Counted from the stretch's first letter, positions 8,655 through 17,436 are shown. The stretch is 64,000 bases of DNA from Polaribacter sp. SA4-12 (GCF_002163675.1 NZ_CP019334.1:3267501-3331500); one strand, 5' to 3'. Numbers and translations: made by a program. Notes: generated by a model from the sequence alone, not told the origin.

Positions 8655-9626
8655 TTATTTCAGAAAATATAAGTTTTGATGATTTTCATTGTAAATTTGT
8701 TTGTTAGTCGCAATAGAAAAAATTTGCTTTATTAATTTATTAGCTATTGCAATTTTAATTACTCTCTCGGGTTTTCCTTTTTCTTTAAGTCGTTCATACA
8801 TTTCGATACAATTTTTATTTACTCTTTTTGCAGACCAACTACATAAATACAAAAGTTTTCTAATTTGAGGTTTGCCCATTTTACAAATATGTCCTTTACC
8901 TTTTACACTTGTTCCTGATTGATATAGCCTTGGACTAAATCCTACAAAAGCAGTCAGTTGTTTATAGTTATCAAATTTTGTGAAATTATCTGTAATAACA
9001 CTCATCATAATAGCCGTTTTTAGCCCGATTCCTGGTATCGTTTTTATTCTTTCAACCGTGTCTTTATAAGCTAATCTTCCTATTTGCTCTATCTTTTTTT
9101 CAAACTTATCAATACGTCTTATTAATAATATTAGTACTTGTTTTAATTCTTTTCTAAGATCCGAACTCAACAAACCTGTTGCTTCAAAGGATTCTAATTG
9201 TCTTTTTGTTTGATGTTTTTGTTTTTTTAGTAATTCTAAAGCTGTGTAAAGTTGTTTAATTTCTATACTAGGTTTACTCTCTGGACACCATCTTTTTAAC
9301 TCATATTGAGCACCATATTCGGCAATTGTCTTTGCGTCTTTTTTATCTGTTTTTGCTCTATATAATCTTGTTTGACTATATCTTCTAATTATCAAAGGAT
9401 TTAATACACATACATTAAAACTAGATGCATGTAAAAAAGTTGCTAACTGAACATAATAAGGACCACTAGCCTCCATTACAATCCAGTCTGATGCACTAAT
9501 CAATTTAATAAATTGCTCAAAACCTGTATTTTGATTCTTAAAAATTTTGTGCATCCATTTATCTTTTTCTAAATAAGAAACATCAAAGGTTTGCTTACTA
9601 ATATCAATTCCTATAATTTTACTCAT
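8655..9626 (-). CDS. IS110-family transposase (DEDD/RuvC-like recombinase)
   Basis: This 323-residue recombinase starts at the ATG at 9626 (the frame is open to a TTG at 9668, but the family N-terminus begins MSKIIGIDISK). The RuvC-like DEDD domain shows GIDISKQTFD, MEASGPYY and KTDKKDAKTIA. The C-terminal Transposase_20 domain shows TIPGIGLKTA and the serine region SGTSVKGKG. IS110 recombinases cut and rejoin DNA guided by a bridge RNA made from the element's own non-coding end. The only amino acid difference from copy 2 is Met versus Ile in the KW(M/I)HKIF segment (base 9552). Confidence 0.95.
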   Translation of the reverse strand: MSKIIGIDISKQTFDVSYLEKDKWMHKIFKNQNTGFEQFIKLISASDWIVMEASGPYYVQLATFLHASSFNVCVLNPLIIRRYSQTRLYRAKTDKKDAKTIAEYGAQYELKRWCPESKPSIEIKQLYTALELLKKQKHQTKRQLESFEATGLLSSDLRKELKQVLILLIRRIDKFEKKIEQIGRLAYKDTVERIKTIPGIGLKTAIMMSVITDNFTKFDNYKQLTAFVGFSPRLYQSGTSVKGKGHICKMGKPQIRKLLYLCSWSAKRVNKNCIEMYERLKEKGKPERVIKIAIANKLIKQIFSIATNKQIYNENHQNLYFLK

Positions 9627-9649
9627 ATCAAATGTTTTTATAGAAAAAT

Positions 9650-9800
9650 TACTACATTTACTTATCAATCCTAAATACAGACTTGATGGTCTAATGATCT
9701 GTTCAAGTTTATGTAGTAAGGGGTAAAGTGATTAGCATTGCGAACGGTCTTTAATGACAAATGACGGACTATAATCTTTTCCTTTACCCTTACTTTTCTT
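9650..9800 (-). ncRNA. Candidate IS110 bridge RNA, copy 1
   Basis: On the transposase strand this segment folds into two enclosed loops. Loop 1 has an outer stem of 9715-9728 with 9782-9794, an inner stem GATTA/TAATC, and two single-stranded guides. CCGTCAT (9767-9761) matches the left target half and CGCAATG (9742-9736) is complementary to the right target half CATTGCG. A small GTC/GAC hairpin lies between them. Loop 2 is closed by CTACAT/ATGTAG (9716-9711 with 9657-9652). It holds ACAGATCATT (9702-9693), identical to the element's right end at 8611-8620, an AGAC/GTCT hairpin, then TAGGAT (9673-9668), complementary to the left end of copy 2. This is the known bridge-RNA layout. Exact RNA ends are unknown. 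Confidence 0.72.
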
Positions 9801-9866
9801 GTTAAATATTAAATCTAAATTTAAGCTTTTTAAAAACAGATCCTTATTTTTATAAACAGATGACAG

Positions 9867-10038
9867 AAAGTTGGCAAACAAGTCTAGCCCTGATTGAACG
9901 GTCTGTTTAATCTCTTTTTTTTATGCTGAACTCGATTCAGTATCTGTAGCAATAATGAAATTACTTTTTAAAAGTGAGAGATGCTGAAGTAAATTCAGCA
10001 TAAAAAAAAAGCGAGTAGTGAAAGCAGGAAATAGCTTC
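9867..10038 (+). repeat. A-family intergenic repeat, copy A1, with enlarged central hairpin
   Basis: It carries the 5' module (TTAGCCCTGATTGAACGG-like, here with CTAGCCC) and the 3' module (GCGAGTAGTGAAAGCAGG then AAATAGCTTC) seen in A2, A3 and A4. The centre is expanded: 9915-9930 pairs with 9994-10010 (T run plus ATGCTGAA against TTCAGCAT plus A run), enclosing two smaller CTGAA/TTCAG hairpins. The 3' module ends on the last base of folP. It begins 3 bp after the R1 right arm. Confidence 0.75.
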
Positions 10039-10862
10039 TAATAAGAAATTTGATTTACAATTTTTACAGCTTCTACAGCTTCTTTTACATCGTGAACACG
10101 CAAAATATTTGCGCCATTTAAAAGTGCAATTGTGTTGGCAGAAGTTGTTGCATTCAGTGCTTCTTGGGCAGAAATGTCTAAGGTTTTATACAACATAGAT
10201 TTACGAGAAATTCCTGCTAAAATAGGCGCGTCTAAATTTTTAAAAAGTGATAAATTCTTTAAAATTTCAAAGTTATGATCGATGGTTTTACCAAAACCAA
10301 AACCAACATCGATAATAATATCGTTTAATTTAAGTTGATGTAGTTTGTGTATTTGTGCTGCAAAAAAGGAAATGATTTCTTTAGTTACATCATTATAAAC
10401 AGGGTTTTGCTGCATGTTTTGTGGAGTACCTAACATATGCATTAAAATATAAGGAACCTGTAAATTGGCAGCAGTAGAAAACATGTTTTCATCCATTTTA
10501 CCTCCAGAAATATCATTGATAATTGCTGCACCAGCGTTTATAGTTTCTTGGGCAACTTTACTTCTAAAAGTATCTACAGAAATAATGATTTCTGGAAAGT
10601 TTTTGACTAATAAATTAATGACAGGTACAATTCTGTTGAGTTCTTCTTCTTCAGAAATGTGTTTTGCTCCAGGTCTAGAAGAATAAGCGCCAACATCTAT
10701 AAAAGTTGCGTCATTGAAAAGCATTTTTTCAACTTGAGAAAGAATGTCTGCTTCGTTTTTATATTTTCCTCCGTCAAAAAAAGAATCTGGAGTAATATTT
10801 AAAATTCCCATCACTTTTGGTGATGATAAGTCGACTAAAGTACCTTTGCAATTTATTGTCAT
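10038..10862 (-). CDS. folP: Dihydropteroate synthase
   Basis: FolP condenses 6-hydroxymethyl-dihydropterin pyrophosphate with p-aminobenzoate in folate synthesis. The 274-residue TIM-barrel protein has the two signature motifs, GILNITPDSFFDGG (near residue 19) and DVGAYSSRPGA (near 57). Later come IINDISGG, IIDVGFGFGKT and GISRKSML, which line the pterin and phosphate site. The start ATG is 1 bp after the stop of the LOG-family gene, so the two are co-transcribed. The 3' end touches the A1 repeat. Confidence 0.95.
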   Translation of the reverse strand: MTINCKGTLVDLSSPKVMGILNITPDSFFDGGKYKNEADILSQVEKMLFNDATFIDVGAYSSRPGAKHISEEEELNRIVPVINLLVKNFPEIIISVDTFRSKVAQETINAGAAIINDISGGKMDENMFSTAANLQVPYILMHMLGTPQNMQQNPVYNDVTKEIISFFAAQIHKLHQLKLNDIIIDVGFGFGKTIDHNFEILKNLSLFKNLDAPILAGISRKSMLYKTLDISAQEALNATTSANTIALLNGANILRVHDVKEAVEAVKIVNQISY

Positions 10863-10863
10863 T

Positions 10864-11445
10864 TTAACTTACTACTTTATTAATTACATGTTCAATTACC
10901 GGTGCTTTGTAATTGTTCATTTTTTGCATTAAAGCTTCTACAGAAGTTCCAACTAATAACAATTCTCTGTTTTGTTGTTTTAAATAACCTTCTTCTACCA
11001 TTTTATCTAATTGTAATAAAACCGCATCAAAAAAGCCATTAACATTTAGTAATCCAACAGGTTTTTGTTCTATATGTAGTTGCCCTAAAGTTAAAGCTTC
11101 AAAAAGTTCATCAAGTGTTCCAAAACCACCAGGAAGTGTAATGTAACCATCAATTAATTTACTCATGATTACTTTTCGTTCGCTCATTTTTTTGCAAACA
11201 ATCATTTCTTCTACACCAGAATGCACCACTTCTTCCTTTTCTAATAACTTAGGTATTACACCAATAACTTCGCCATTATGAGCTAGAATTGTGTCTGCAA
11301 GAATACCCATCATTCCAATTTTTCCACCACCATAAACCAAACCTATTTTATTGTTAGCAAAATAATTACCTAATTCTATAGCGCCTTCTTTATAAATAGG
11401 GTTAAAGCCTAAGCTTGATCCACAAAAAACAACAATTCTTTTCAT
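10864..11445 (-). CDS. LOG-family protein (TIGR00730, nucleoside 5'-monophosphate phosphoribohydrolase type)
   Basis: I chose the ATG at 11445 (193 residues) because the fold begins at MKRIVVFCGSS. The longer frame adds 33 unrelated residues. The family motifs are GGGKIGMMG (near residue 43) and PGGFGTLDELFE (near 105), which bind the nucleotide and carry the catalytic arginine and glutamate. LOG proteins release the base from (cytokinin) nucleoside monophosphates, and the bacterial substrate is often unknown. It sits directly upstream of folP with 1 bp between. The divergent DUF1599 gene starts 83 bp away, so the gap holds both promoters. Confidence 0.9.
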   Translation of the reverse strand: MKRIVVFCGSSLGFNPIYKEGAIELGNYFANNKIGLVYGGGKIGMMGILADTILAHNGEVIGVIPKLLEKEEVVHSGVEEMIVCKKMSERKVIMSKLIDGYITLPGGFGTLDELFEALTLGQLHIEQKPVGLLNVNGFFDAVLLQLDKMVEEGYLKQQNRELLLVGTSVEALMQKMNNYKAPVIEHVINKVVS

Positions 11446-11528
11446 ATTAATGGTTGATAAATTCATCGTAAAAATAAATGAAATGCGTTTAAGTTTTACT
11501 ATTTTTACACAAATACTTTTACTGAAAA

Positions 11529-12065
11529 ATGCAAGATACCTCAAAACAATACGATGCTGTAATTGAAGAATGCAGAAGTTTATTTATTAAGAAAATGTCT
11601 GACTATGGTTCTGCGTGGAGAATTCTACGTTTACCATCTTTAACAGATCAGATTTTTATTAAGGCGCAAAGAATTCGTCAATTGCAAGAAAATGAGGTTC
11701 GTAAAGTAGATGAAGGTGAAAAATCTGAGTTTATTGGAATCATCAATTATTCTATAATGGCGTTAATTCAGTTAGAGAATGGTGTTGTTGAAAACCCAGA
11801 TTTAAACACGGAAGAAGCTACTGTTTTATATGATAAACATAGTAAGATTACTAAAGAATTAATGATGAATAAAAATCATGATTATGGTGAAGCTTGGAGA
11901 GAAATGCGTGTTTCTAGTTTAACAGATTTAATTTTACAAAAATTATTACGTGTTAAACAAATTGAAGATAATAAAGGAAAAACGTTGGTGTCTGAAGGGA
12001 TTGATGCAAATTATCAAGACATGATTAACTATGCTGTTTTTGCAATGATTCATTTGGCTGAGTAA
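11529..12065 (+). CDS. DUF1599 protein (nucleotide modification associated domain 1), two tandem copies
   Basis: The 178-residue protein consists of two related halves. The first has KKMSDYGSAWRILRLPSLTDQI (shortened here to its key words DYGSAWR and SLTDQI), the second has DYGEAWREMRVSSLTDLI. Each half continues with K..R..Q.E and ends in INYS/INYA followed by AL or AM. The family is of unknown chemistry, and the name comes from its links with nucleotide metabolism. It is divergent from the LOG-folP pair and followed by the DoxX gene, an arrangement I recall as common in Bacteroidota. Confidence 0.88.
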   Translation: MQDTSKQYDAVIEECRSLFIKKMSDYGSAWRILRLPSLTDQIFIKAQRIRQLQENEVRKVDEGEKSEFIGIINYSIMALIQLENGVVENPDLNTEEATVLYDKHSKITKELMMNKNHDYGEAWREMRVSSLTDLILQKLLRVKQIEDNKGKTLVSEGIDANYQDMINYAVFAMIHLAE

Positions 12066-12168
12066 GGTTTAAAGTTGAAGAATTTAAAGGAATAAAAAGA
12101 AGATTATTTTTTGCAATTTATTATTTAACAGTAAATGATAAACAGCATAATTATATAAGCAGAAAGCC

Positions 12169-13137
12169 ATGATATTAAAAATTATCACACAAATTGCAAG
12201 AGTTTTAGTTGGAGCCTTATTTATATTTTCAGGCTTTGTTAAATTGGTAGATCCTATTGGTTCTAAATACAAGTTTCAAGAATATTTTTCTGAAGGTGTT
12301 TTAAATATGGAATTTTTAATTCCTTATACATTGCCATTCGCAATTCTATTAATTATTGCAGAAATTCTCTTAGGAGTAATGGTTTTAATCGGCTACAAAC
12401 CTAAGGTTACAGTTTGGAGTTTGTTTTTATTAACACTAGTTTTCTTGTTTTTAACTTGGTATTCAGCTTTTTATAATAAAGTAACAGATTGTGGTTGCTT
12501 TGGTGATGCTGTAAAATTATCTGCATGGGGAACCTTCTATAAGAACATTGTTTTAATTGCTTTAATCATCATTTTAGTGATAAAAGTTGAGCATGTTAAA
12601 CCAATTTTTAAAGGGAAAATACCAAAAGTAATTACTTTTTTATCATTAGCAGGGTTTCTATTTATTACGCAACACGTCTTAACACATTTGCCTTTAATTG
12701 ATTTTAGAGCGTATGCAATTGGAAAAAATATTTCTGAAGGTATGGAGTATAAAGATGATGGAGAAATCCCTCCTGTTCATGATTTTATGTTAGAAAATGA
12801 GCAAGCAGATTTAGCGCCAGAGTTATTAAAAAAGGAAAAAGTAATGTTGGTTATTATCTATGATTTAGAAAAAGTAGATGTTAATGGTTTTCCTGCAATT
12901 AAAGAAGTTACAACTAGAGCAAAAGAAAAAGGATATACAGTTTATGGTGTTTCGGCTTCTTTTACGGATGATTTAATTCTTGCTAAAGAGAAACACAATT
13001 TACCTTTCGATTTCTTATTCTGTGATGAAACTACTTTAAAAACTGTGATTAGAGCAAATCCAGGAGTTATTATTTTAGATAAAGGAACTGTCGTTGAAAA
13101 GAAAAATTGGATAGATACTGAAGATATAGAGTTGTAA
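12169..13137 (+). CDS. DoxX-like membrane protein with C-terminal thioredoxin-like domain (BT_3928 type)
   Basis: The 322-residue protein has four to five membrane segments in residues 1-185. The DoxX/MauE signature lies at the start (GALFIFSGFVKLVDP), with a CGCF motif near residue 108. The C-terminal soluble part (about 215-322) resembles a degenerate thioredoxin fold (VMLVIIYDLEKVD, VYGVSAS, FLFCDETTL), without a CxxC active site. It follows the DUF1599 gene. A redox or disulfide-related role in the membrane is inferred from the DoxX/MauE relation only. Confidence 0.85.
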   Translation: MILKIITQIARVLVGALFIFSGFVKLVDPIGSKYKFQEYFSEGVLNMEFLIPYTLPFAILLIIAEILLGVMVLIGYKPKVTVWSLFLLTLVFLFLTWYSAFYNKVTDCGCFGDAVKLSAWGTFYKNIVLIALIIILVIKVEHVKPIFKGKIPKVITFLSLAGFLFITQHVLTHLPLIDFRAYAIGKNISEGMEYKDDGEIPPVHDFMLENEQADLAPELLKKEKVMLVIIYDLEKVDVNGFPAIKEVTTRAKEKGYTVYGVSASFTDDLILAKEKHNLPFDFLFCDETTLKTVIRANPGVIILDKGTVVEKKNWIDTEDIEL

Positions 13138-13285
13138 AATAAGTTACAATTTTAAAGGATTTTGTATTGAAAGTAGCTGTTTTAAGAACGGATTTCATTC
13201 GAAGGTAAATGGGAGTGAGTAAAAATGCAACAACTTTAGGTTAATCTAAAATAAGTAATTTTTTTAAACGTTATTGTAGGTAGTG

Positions 13286-13738
13286 TTATCTATATCCTAA
13301 ATCTTCTTTTTTGTGATAAAAATTTGTTTTAATTCCTCCTTTTTCTAGTATTAAATTTATTTTTTCAGACTCATTTCCACTACAGTCAAATCGTGTTTTT
13401 TCGATATTAAATTCAATTTTATAGTGAGCTGGTGTCCTATACATATATTCATAATATGTAGCTTTTTTGACTTCAGAAAAAGAAAAAGTTGTTTTTTTAT
13501 TTCCAATAAGATTCATTGGGTATTCTATTCGAAATTCAGCTTTTTTTGGGTCAATTTTCACACTTTTAATCCACTGTTTGTTTTTCATAATTAGAACAAC
13601 AAAAAAGATAATAAATGATATTATAAAAAGGATATATTGATTCTCGATTTCTAAAAAGTAAATCGGTAAAATAGAAATCAATAGAGTTAAAATCAAAACT
13701 TTACTTATTCCAACTATGTATTCTGGTTTAAATTCCAT
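13286..13738 (-). CDS. Small membrane protein of unknown function
   Basis: 150 residues. The N-terminal half holds two hydrophobic segments (about residues 10-29 and 32-51, including FIISFIIFFVVLIM). The C-terminal half is a mixed, probably beta-rich cytoplasmic domain (IDPKKAEFRIEYP, FSFSEVKKATYYEY). The overall layout of two membrane segments plus a small beta domain is like bacterial PH-domain membrane proteins, but I cannot assign a family. It lies 36 bp downstream of the CLC gene on the same strand. Confidence 0.7.
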   Translation of the reverse strand: MEFKPEYIVGISKVLILTLLISILPIYFLEIENQYILFIISFIIFFVVLIMKNKQWIKSVKIDPKKAEFRIEYPMNLIGNKKTTFSFSEVKKATYYEYMYRTPAHYKIEFNIEKTRFDCSGNESEKINLILEKGGIKTNFYHKKEDLGYR

Positions 13739-13774
13739 TTCGTTTTTTTATATTACCTACACCATCTATAACAA

Positions 13775-15076
13775 CTACTTTTTATGTCTTTGATTATCTA
13801 CCTCAGTAAGCGTTAGTCCTTTCTCTTTCATAAAAAACGTATGTTTCGGACTTCCTACAATTTGTGCGGAATAAATACCTGAATGTCCAGAAAATAAATA
13901 AGAAGTAGTACAAGCTAAAGCGATAAAAATTCCAGATTCAATTCCGAATAATTCTATACCCATAATTGTACAAGCAATAGGTGTATTTGTTGCTCCTGCA
14001 AAGACAGCTACAAATCCCATTCCTGCTAATAAAGGCATTGGCATTGGAATAAACCAGACTAAAGCATTTCCTAAAGTAGCTCCGATAAAAAATAGCGGAG
14101 TTACTTCTCCTCCTTTAAATCCCGCACCTAAAGTGAAGGAAGTAAATAATACTTTCAATAAAAAATCGTAAGAATTTAAATCGATATTAAAAGCATCTAC
14201 AATTGTTGGTACACCAAGTCCTATGTATTTTGTTGTTCCCATTAGATAGACAACAACTGCTAAAATTACTCCACCAATTACAGGACGAAGTGGCGGATAT
14301 TTAATACGTTTTTTAAATAAATTTTCCCAAAAATGAGTAGACTTAGAAAACAACATACTTACCAAACCAAAAATAATACCTGCCAATAAAGACCATAAAA
14401 TGGTTGCGGGCGTTAAGTCAGAAACTGTTGGAATATTATAATGTGTGTGATGAGATATTTGCCAAACATCACAAAAATAATTTGCGAAAACCGCTGCTAA
14501 AAAACTTGGTACAATAGCTTCAAATCTCACTCTTCCAATAATCATAACTTCTAGCGCAAAAATAGCGCCTGCTAAAGGTGTACCAAAAACAGAAGCGAAA
14601 CCTGCACTTATACCTGAAATTAATACAATTTTTCTATCTAAATCAGACAGTTTAAAAATTTTGGTAAATTGATCTGCAATTGCACCACCAACTTGTACAG
14701 CTGTTCCCTCTCGCCCTGCAGAACCACCAAATAAATGAGTAAGAATAGTTCCTATAAATACTAACGGAGCCATTTTAAAAGGAATTATTTTTTTAGGAGA
14801 ATGAAATTCTTCAAGTAGTAAATTATTTCCTTTTACAACACTTTCTCCATAATAATGATAAGACAAACCAATCATTAAACCACCAATTGGTAAGAAAGCA
14901 ATAATCCATAAATTAGCTTCTCTATAATTTGTAGCCCATTCTAAAGTCCATAAAAAAACAGCAGAAGTACTACCTGTTAATGCTCCAATAAGTAAACAAA
15001 TAAAAACCCATTTTAAAAGAAAAAGCAAGGAAAAGCTTTGTTCAAACGAAAGAAATATTTTTTTAATTTTATCCAT
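13775..15076 (-). CDS. CLC-family anion transporter, possibly the fluoride (CLC-F) type
   Basis: The 433-residue membrane protein has about ten to twelve hydrophobic segments and no CBS domain. The gating-glutamate motif is present as GREGT (E123 counted from the ATG at 15076). The usual GSGIP motif is replaced by KGNN (near 82-85). Later motifs are GTPLAGAIFALEV and GGEVTPLFFIGATLG. GREGT/GREGV and loss of the GSGIP serine are features I associate with fluoride/proton antiporters, so fluoride export is plausible but unproven. The longer frame would use GTG at 15091. The second CLC gene of the window (59794-61578) is of a different type. Confidence 0.88.
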   Translation of the reverse strand: MDKIKKIFLSFEQSFSLLFLLKWVFICLLIGALTGSTSAVFLWTLEWATNYREANLWIIAFLPIGGLMIGLSYHYYGESVVKGNNLLLEEFHSPKKIIPFKMAPLVFIGTILTHLFGGSAGREGTAVQVGGAIADQFTKIFKLSDLDRKIVLISGISAGFASVFGTPLAGAIFALEVMIIGRVRFEAIVPSFLAAVFANYFCDVWQISHHTHYNIPTVSDLTPATILWSLLAGIIFGLVSMLFSKSTHFWENLFKKRIKYPPLRPVIGGVILAVVVYLMGTTKYIGLGVPTIVDAFNIDLNSYDFLLKVLFTSFTLGAGFKGGEVTPLFFIGATLGNALVWFIPMPMPLLAGMGFVAVFAGATNTPIACTIMGIELFGIESGIFIALACTTSYLFSGHSGIYSAQIVGSPKHTFFMKEKGLTLTEVDNQRHKK

Positions 15077-15202
15077 AGATGTTACTTCCACTTAAAAAAA
15101 GAAATTGTTAGATTTTATGGTCTAAAAACAATTTAATAAGTCTTTGATTTGTTTTAAATGGCAAAAATAAACAATTAATAACGAATTATTGAATTTAGAT
15201 TG

Positions 15203-15301
15203 TTAGCAAGTAGGTTGCGTTAGGGATTGAAGTGGAAATCCTTTTTTTGAGGTACGAAAAAAAAGATTGTAGCGTAAAGCCTGACCTGAAAGGAACGCCC
15301 A
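15203..15301 (-). repeat. C-family intergenic repeat, copy C1
   Basis: Read on the minus strand this is TGGGCGTTCC..., a pyrimidine-rich centre with a T run and an A run, then CTTCAATCCCTAACGCAACC and TACTTGCTAA. It matches C2 (18605-18701) over most of its length and the two parts of C3 (33746-35166). GCGTT and AACGC near the ends can pair. It lies in the 300-bp gap between the divergent CLC and crotonase genes. The rest of that gap shows nothing recognisable. Confidence 0.75.
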
Positions 15302-15378
15302 AATAAAATTAAGGATGCACTGTAAATTGTTATGTTGTGTTTTTATTTTTTATTGTAACTTGGTTTAAAATCAAAATT

Positions 15379-16080
15379 ATGAACGAATTCGTCAAGTATC
15401 AATCAGAAGAAAATTATGCAATTATTACAATTCAAAACGGAAAAGCAAATGCAATTTCTCTTGAAGTAATTGAAGGATTAAATTTAGGTTTAGATAAAGC
15501 AGAAAAAGAAAATAAAGTCGTAATTCTTACAGGACAAAACGGAATTTTCTCTGCCGGTTTTGATTTAAAAATAATGACGAAGTCGCCTAAATCTGCAATA
15601 GAATTAGTTACAAAAGGTTCTAAATTATCTTTAAGAATGTTGTCTTTTCCACAACCAATAATTGTTGCTTGTTCTGGTCATGCAATTGCAAAAGGGGCTT
15701 TTTTATTACTTTCTTCAGATTATAGAATTGGTACAGAAGGCGATTTTAAAATTGGTTTAAACGAAGTTATCATTGGTATGACAATGCACGATGCAGGAGT
15801 TGCCATTGCAAAAGCACGTTTATCTGAAGTTTACTTAAACAGAAGTGTAAATAATGCAGAGATTTATAATCCGAAAGATGCTGTAAAAGCAGGGTTTTTA
15901 GATTTGTTGGTTCCAGAAGGTCATTTATTACCAACTGCAATTAAAGTAGCAGGTATGTTTTCTAAATTAAATAAGAAAGCACATGTTGAAACGAAGTTAA
16001 AAGTCAGAAAACAACACTTGCTAGATTTAGAAAATGCAATTGAATTAGATTTAAAAGCAGAAATTTCTTTGAATTCTTAA
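15379..16080 (+). CDS. Enoyl-CoA hydratase/isomerase family protein (crotonase fold)
   Basis: I start at the ATG at 15379 (233 residues), because the crotonase fold begins at MNEFVKYQ. A GTG at 15337 would add 14 hydrophobic residues without homology. Family landmarks are NGKANAISLEV, FSAGFDLKIM (first oxyanion-hole segment) and GHAIAKGAFLLLSSDYRIG (second). The usual pair of catalytic glutamates is not clear, as EVIIGM occupies that region, so the reaction could be hydration, isomerisation or hydrolysis of a CoA thioester. It is a lone gene upstream of aroA. Confidence 0.88.
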   Translation: MNEFVKYQSEENYAIITIQNGKANAISLEVIEGLNLGLDKAEKENKVVILTGQNGIFSAGFDLKIMTKSPKSAIELVTKGSKLSLRMLSFPQPIIVACSGHAIAKGAFLLLSSDYRIGTEGDFKIGLNEVIIGMTMHDAGVAIAKARLSEVYLNRSVNNAEIYNPKDAVKAGFLDLLVPEGHLLPTAIKVAGMFSKLNKKAHVETKLKVRKQHLLDLENAIELDLKAEISLNS

Positions 16081-16122
16081 AAAAAGCATCAAATTTTTAC
16101 ACTTAATTCTTGCTTAGAAACT

Positions 16123-16152
16123 TTGTTAGAGTTCTTTTGAGTAGTAACTTTG
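16123..16152 (+). promoter_or_regulatory. Flavobacterial-type promoter for aroA
   Basis: TTG at 16123-16125 and TAACTTTG at 16145-16152, separated by 19 bases, match the Bacteroidota TTG / TAnnTTTG pattern. The aroA ATG is 38 bp further on. Confidence 0.6.
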
Positions 16153-16189
16153 GCACTTTGAAAAAAAACTGATTTATAGATTTTAAGAA

Positions 16190-17419
16190 ATGGATATATT
16201 ATTAAATGTTTTAGGGAATAAGAAAATTAATGAGAATATTACAATCTCTGGTTCTAAAAGTGAATCGAATAGATTGTTAATTCTTCAAAATTTATTTCCA
16301 GAAATTTCTATAGAAAATTTATCAGATTCAGACGATTCTGTGCACATGCAACATGCACTTTCTACAGATAAAGAAACGGTAGATATTGGTCATGCAGGTA
16401 CAGCAATGCGTTTTTTAACTTCATATTTTGCAGTTAAAGAAGGTAGAGAAGTTGTTTTAACAGGTTCTGAAAGAATGCAAAACAGACCAATTGAAATTTT
16501 AGTGAACGCATTAAAAGATGTTGGCGCTTCTATTTCTTATGAAGACAAAGTTGGGTATCCTCCAATTAGAATTAAAGGAACAAAAATTACAACAGATAAA
16601 GTCCAAATTAACGGAAACGTAAGTAGCCAATATATTTCTTCTTTATTATTGATCGCATCAAAACTAGAAAACGGTTTAGAAATAGAATTATTGGGTAAAA
16701 TTACTTCTGTTCCTTATATAAAGATGACTTTAAGTTTATTGAATCAATTAGGAATTGAAACTAATTTTGAAGGAAACTTCATTAAAGTGAATCCTAAGAA
16801 ATCAATAGAAAAACAACTTGTAGTAGTAGAATCAGACTGGTCTTCTGCTAGTTATTTTTATTCAATTATTGCATTATCAGATGTTGGATCAGAAATTCAA
16901 TTATCAGCATATAAAAAAGAAAGTTTACAAGGAGATTCTTGTTTGGCAGAAATCTATCAACATTTTGGAGTAGAAACAGTTTTCGGTCAGAATTTTATCA
17001 CCCTAAAAAAGGCAAAAGAAAGTAAAAAAGAAACCTTAGAAATTGATTTAAAAAATGCGCCAGATATTGCACAAACAATTGCAGTAACTTGTTTTGCAGA
17101 AAAAGTAGCATGTAATCTAACGGGTTTGCACACTTTAAAAATTAAAGAAACAGACAGATTAGTCGCTTTAAATGACGAGTTAACCAATTTAGGAGCCGTA
17201 ATTTCTGTAACTGATAAAAGTTTACATTTAGAAATTTCTTCAGAAATAAATTCAAATATTTCTATAAAAACCTATAAAGATCATAGAATGGCAATGGCAT
17301 TTGCGCCTTTGGCATTAAGAGTTCCTATTAAAATACTAGAAGCAGAAGTGGTAACAAAATCATACCAAAAATTTTGGGATGACATGCAACAAATTGGTAT
17401 TAAAATAGATAAACTATAA
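16190..17419 (+). CDS. aroA: 3-phosphoshikimate 1-carboxyvinyltransferase (EPSP synthase)
   Basis: AroA transfers the enolpyruvyl group of PEP to shikimate 3-phosphate, the sixth step of the shikimate pathway. The 409-residue protein shows [59 protein letters not shown] (catalytic Asp), IKETDRL (catalytic Glu) and [13 protein letters not shown] in the expected order. It is slightly shorter than E. coli AroA, as usual in Bacteroidota. queA follows 73 bp later with its own promoter. Confidence 0.96.
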   Translation: MDILLNVLGNKKINENITISGSKSESNRLLILQNLFPEISIENLSDSDDSVHMQHALSTDKETVDIGHAGTAMRFLTSYFAVKEGREVVLTGSERMQNRPIEILVNALKDVGASISYEDKVGYPPIRIKGTKITTDKVQINGNVSSQYISSLLLIASKLENGLEIELLGKITSVPYIKMTLSLLNQLGIETNFEGNFIKVNPKKSIEKQLVVVESDWSSASYFYSIIALSDVGSEIQLSAYKKESLQGDSCLAEIYQHFGVETVFGQNFITLKKAKESKKETLEIDLKNAPDIAQTIAVTCFAEKVACNLTGLHTLKIKETDRLVALNDELTNLGAVISVTDKSLHLEISSEINSNISIKTYKDHRMAMAFAPLALRVPIKILEAEVVTKSYQKFWDDMQQIGIKIDKL

Positions 17420-17436
17420 ATTAAGTCGTCAAACAC

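Larger units (their letters stand above)
8614..9859 (-). mobile_element. IS110-family insertion sequence, copy 1
   Basis: Comparison with the second copy (33872-35119) fixes the limits: identity runs over about 1.25 kb and the flanks then diverge. The element is oriented to the minus strand. The transposase-proximal right end is short (about 41 bp) and the left end upstream of the transposase is long (about 230 bp), as in the IS110 (not IS1111) group. No terminal inverted repeats are seen. An AT dinucleotide lies at each boundary (8612-8613 and 9860-9861). It is inserted in the right arm of an R-family palindrome. Differences from copy 2 are one missense base, a 1-bp indel, one transition and three missing bases at the left end. 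Confidence 0.9.
8536..9864. repeat. R-family REP-like palindrome, copy R1, split by IS110
   Basis: The left arm begins GTCATTGCGAGG (8536-8548) and the right arm reads back as CCTCGCAATGAC across the insertion (8606-8613 joined to 9862-9864). The inner arms GAAGCAATCT and AGATTGCTTC also pair. Removing the IS110 copy restores one palindrome of about 83 bp. Related copies are R2 (33794-35124) and R3 (58944-59041). The A1 repeat follows immediately. Confidence 0.75.
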
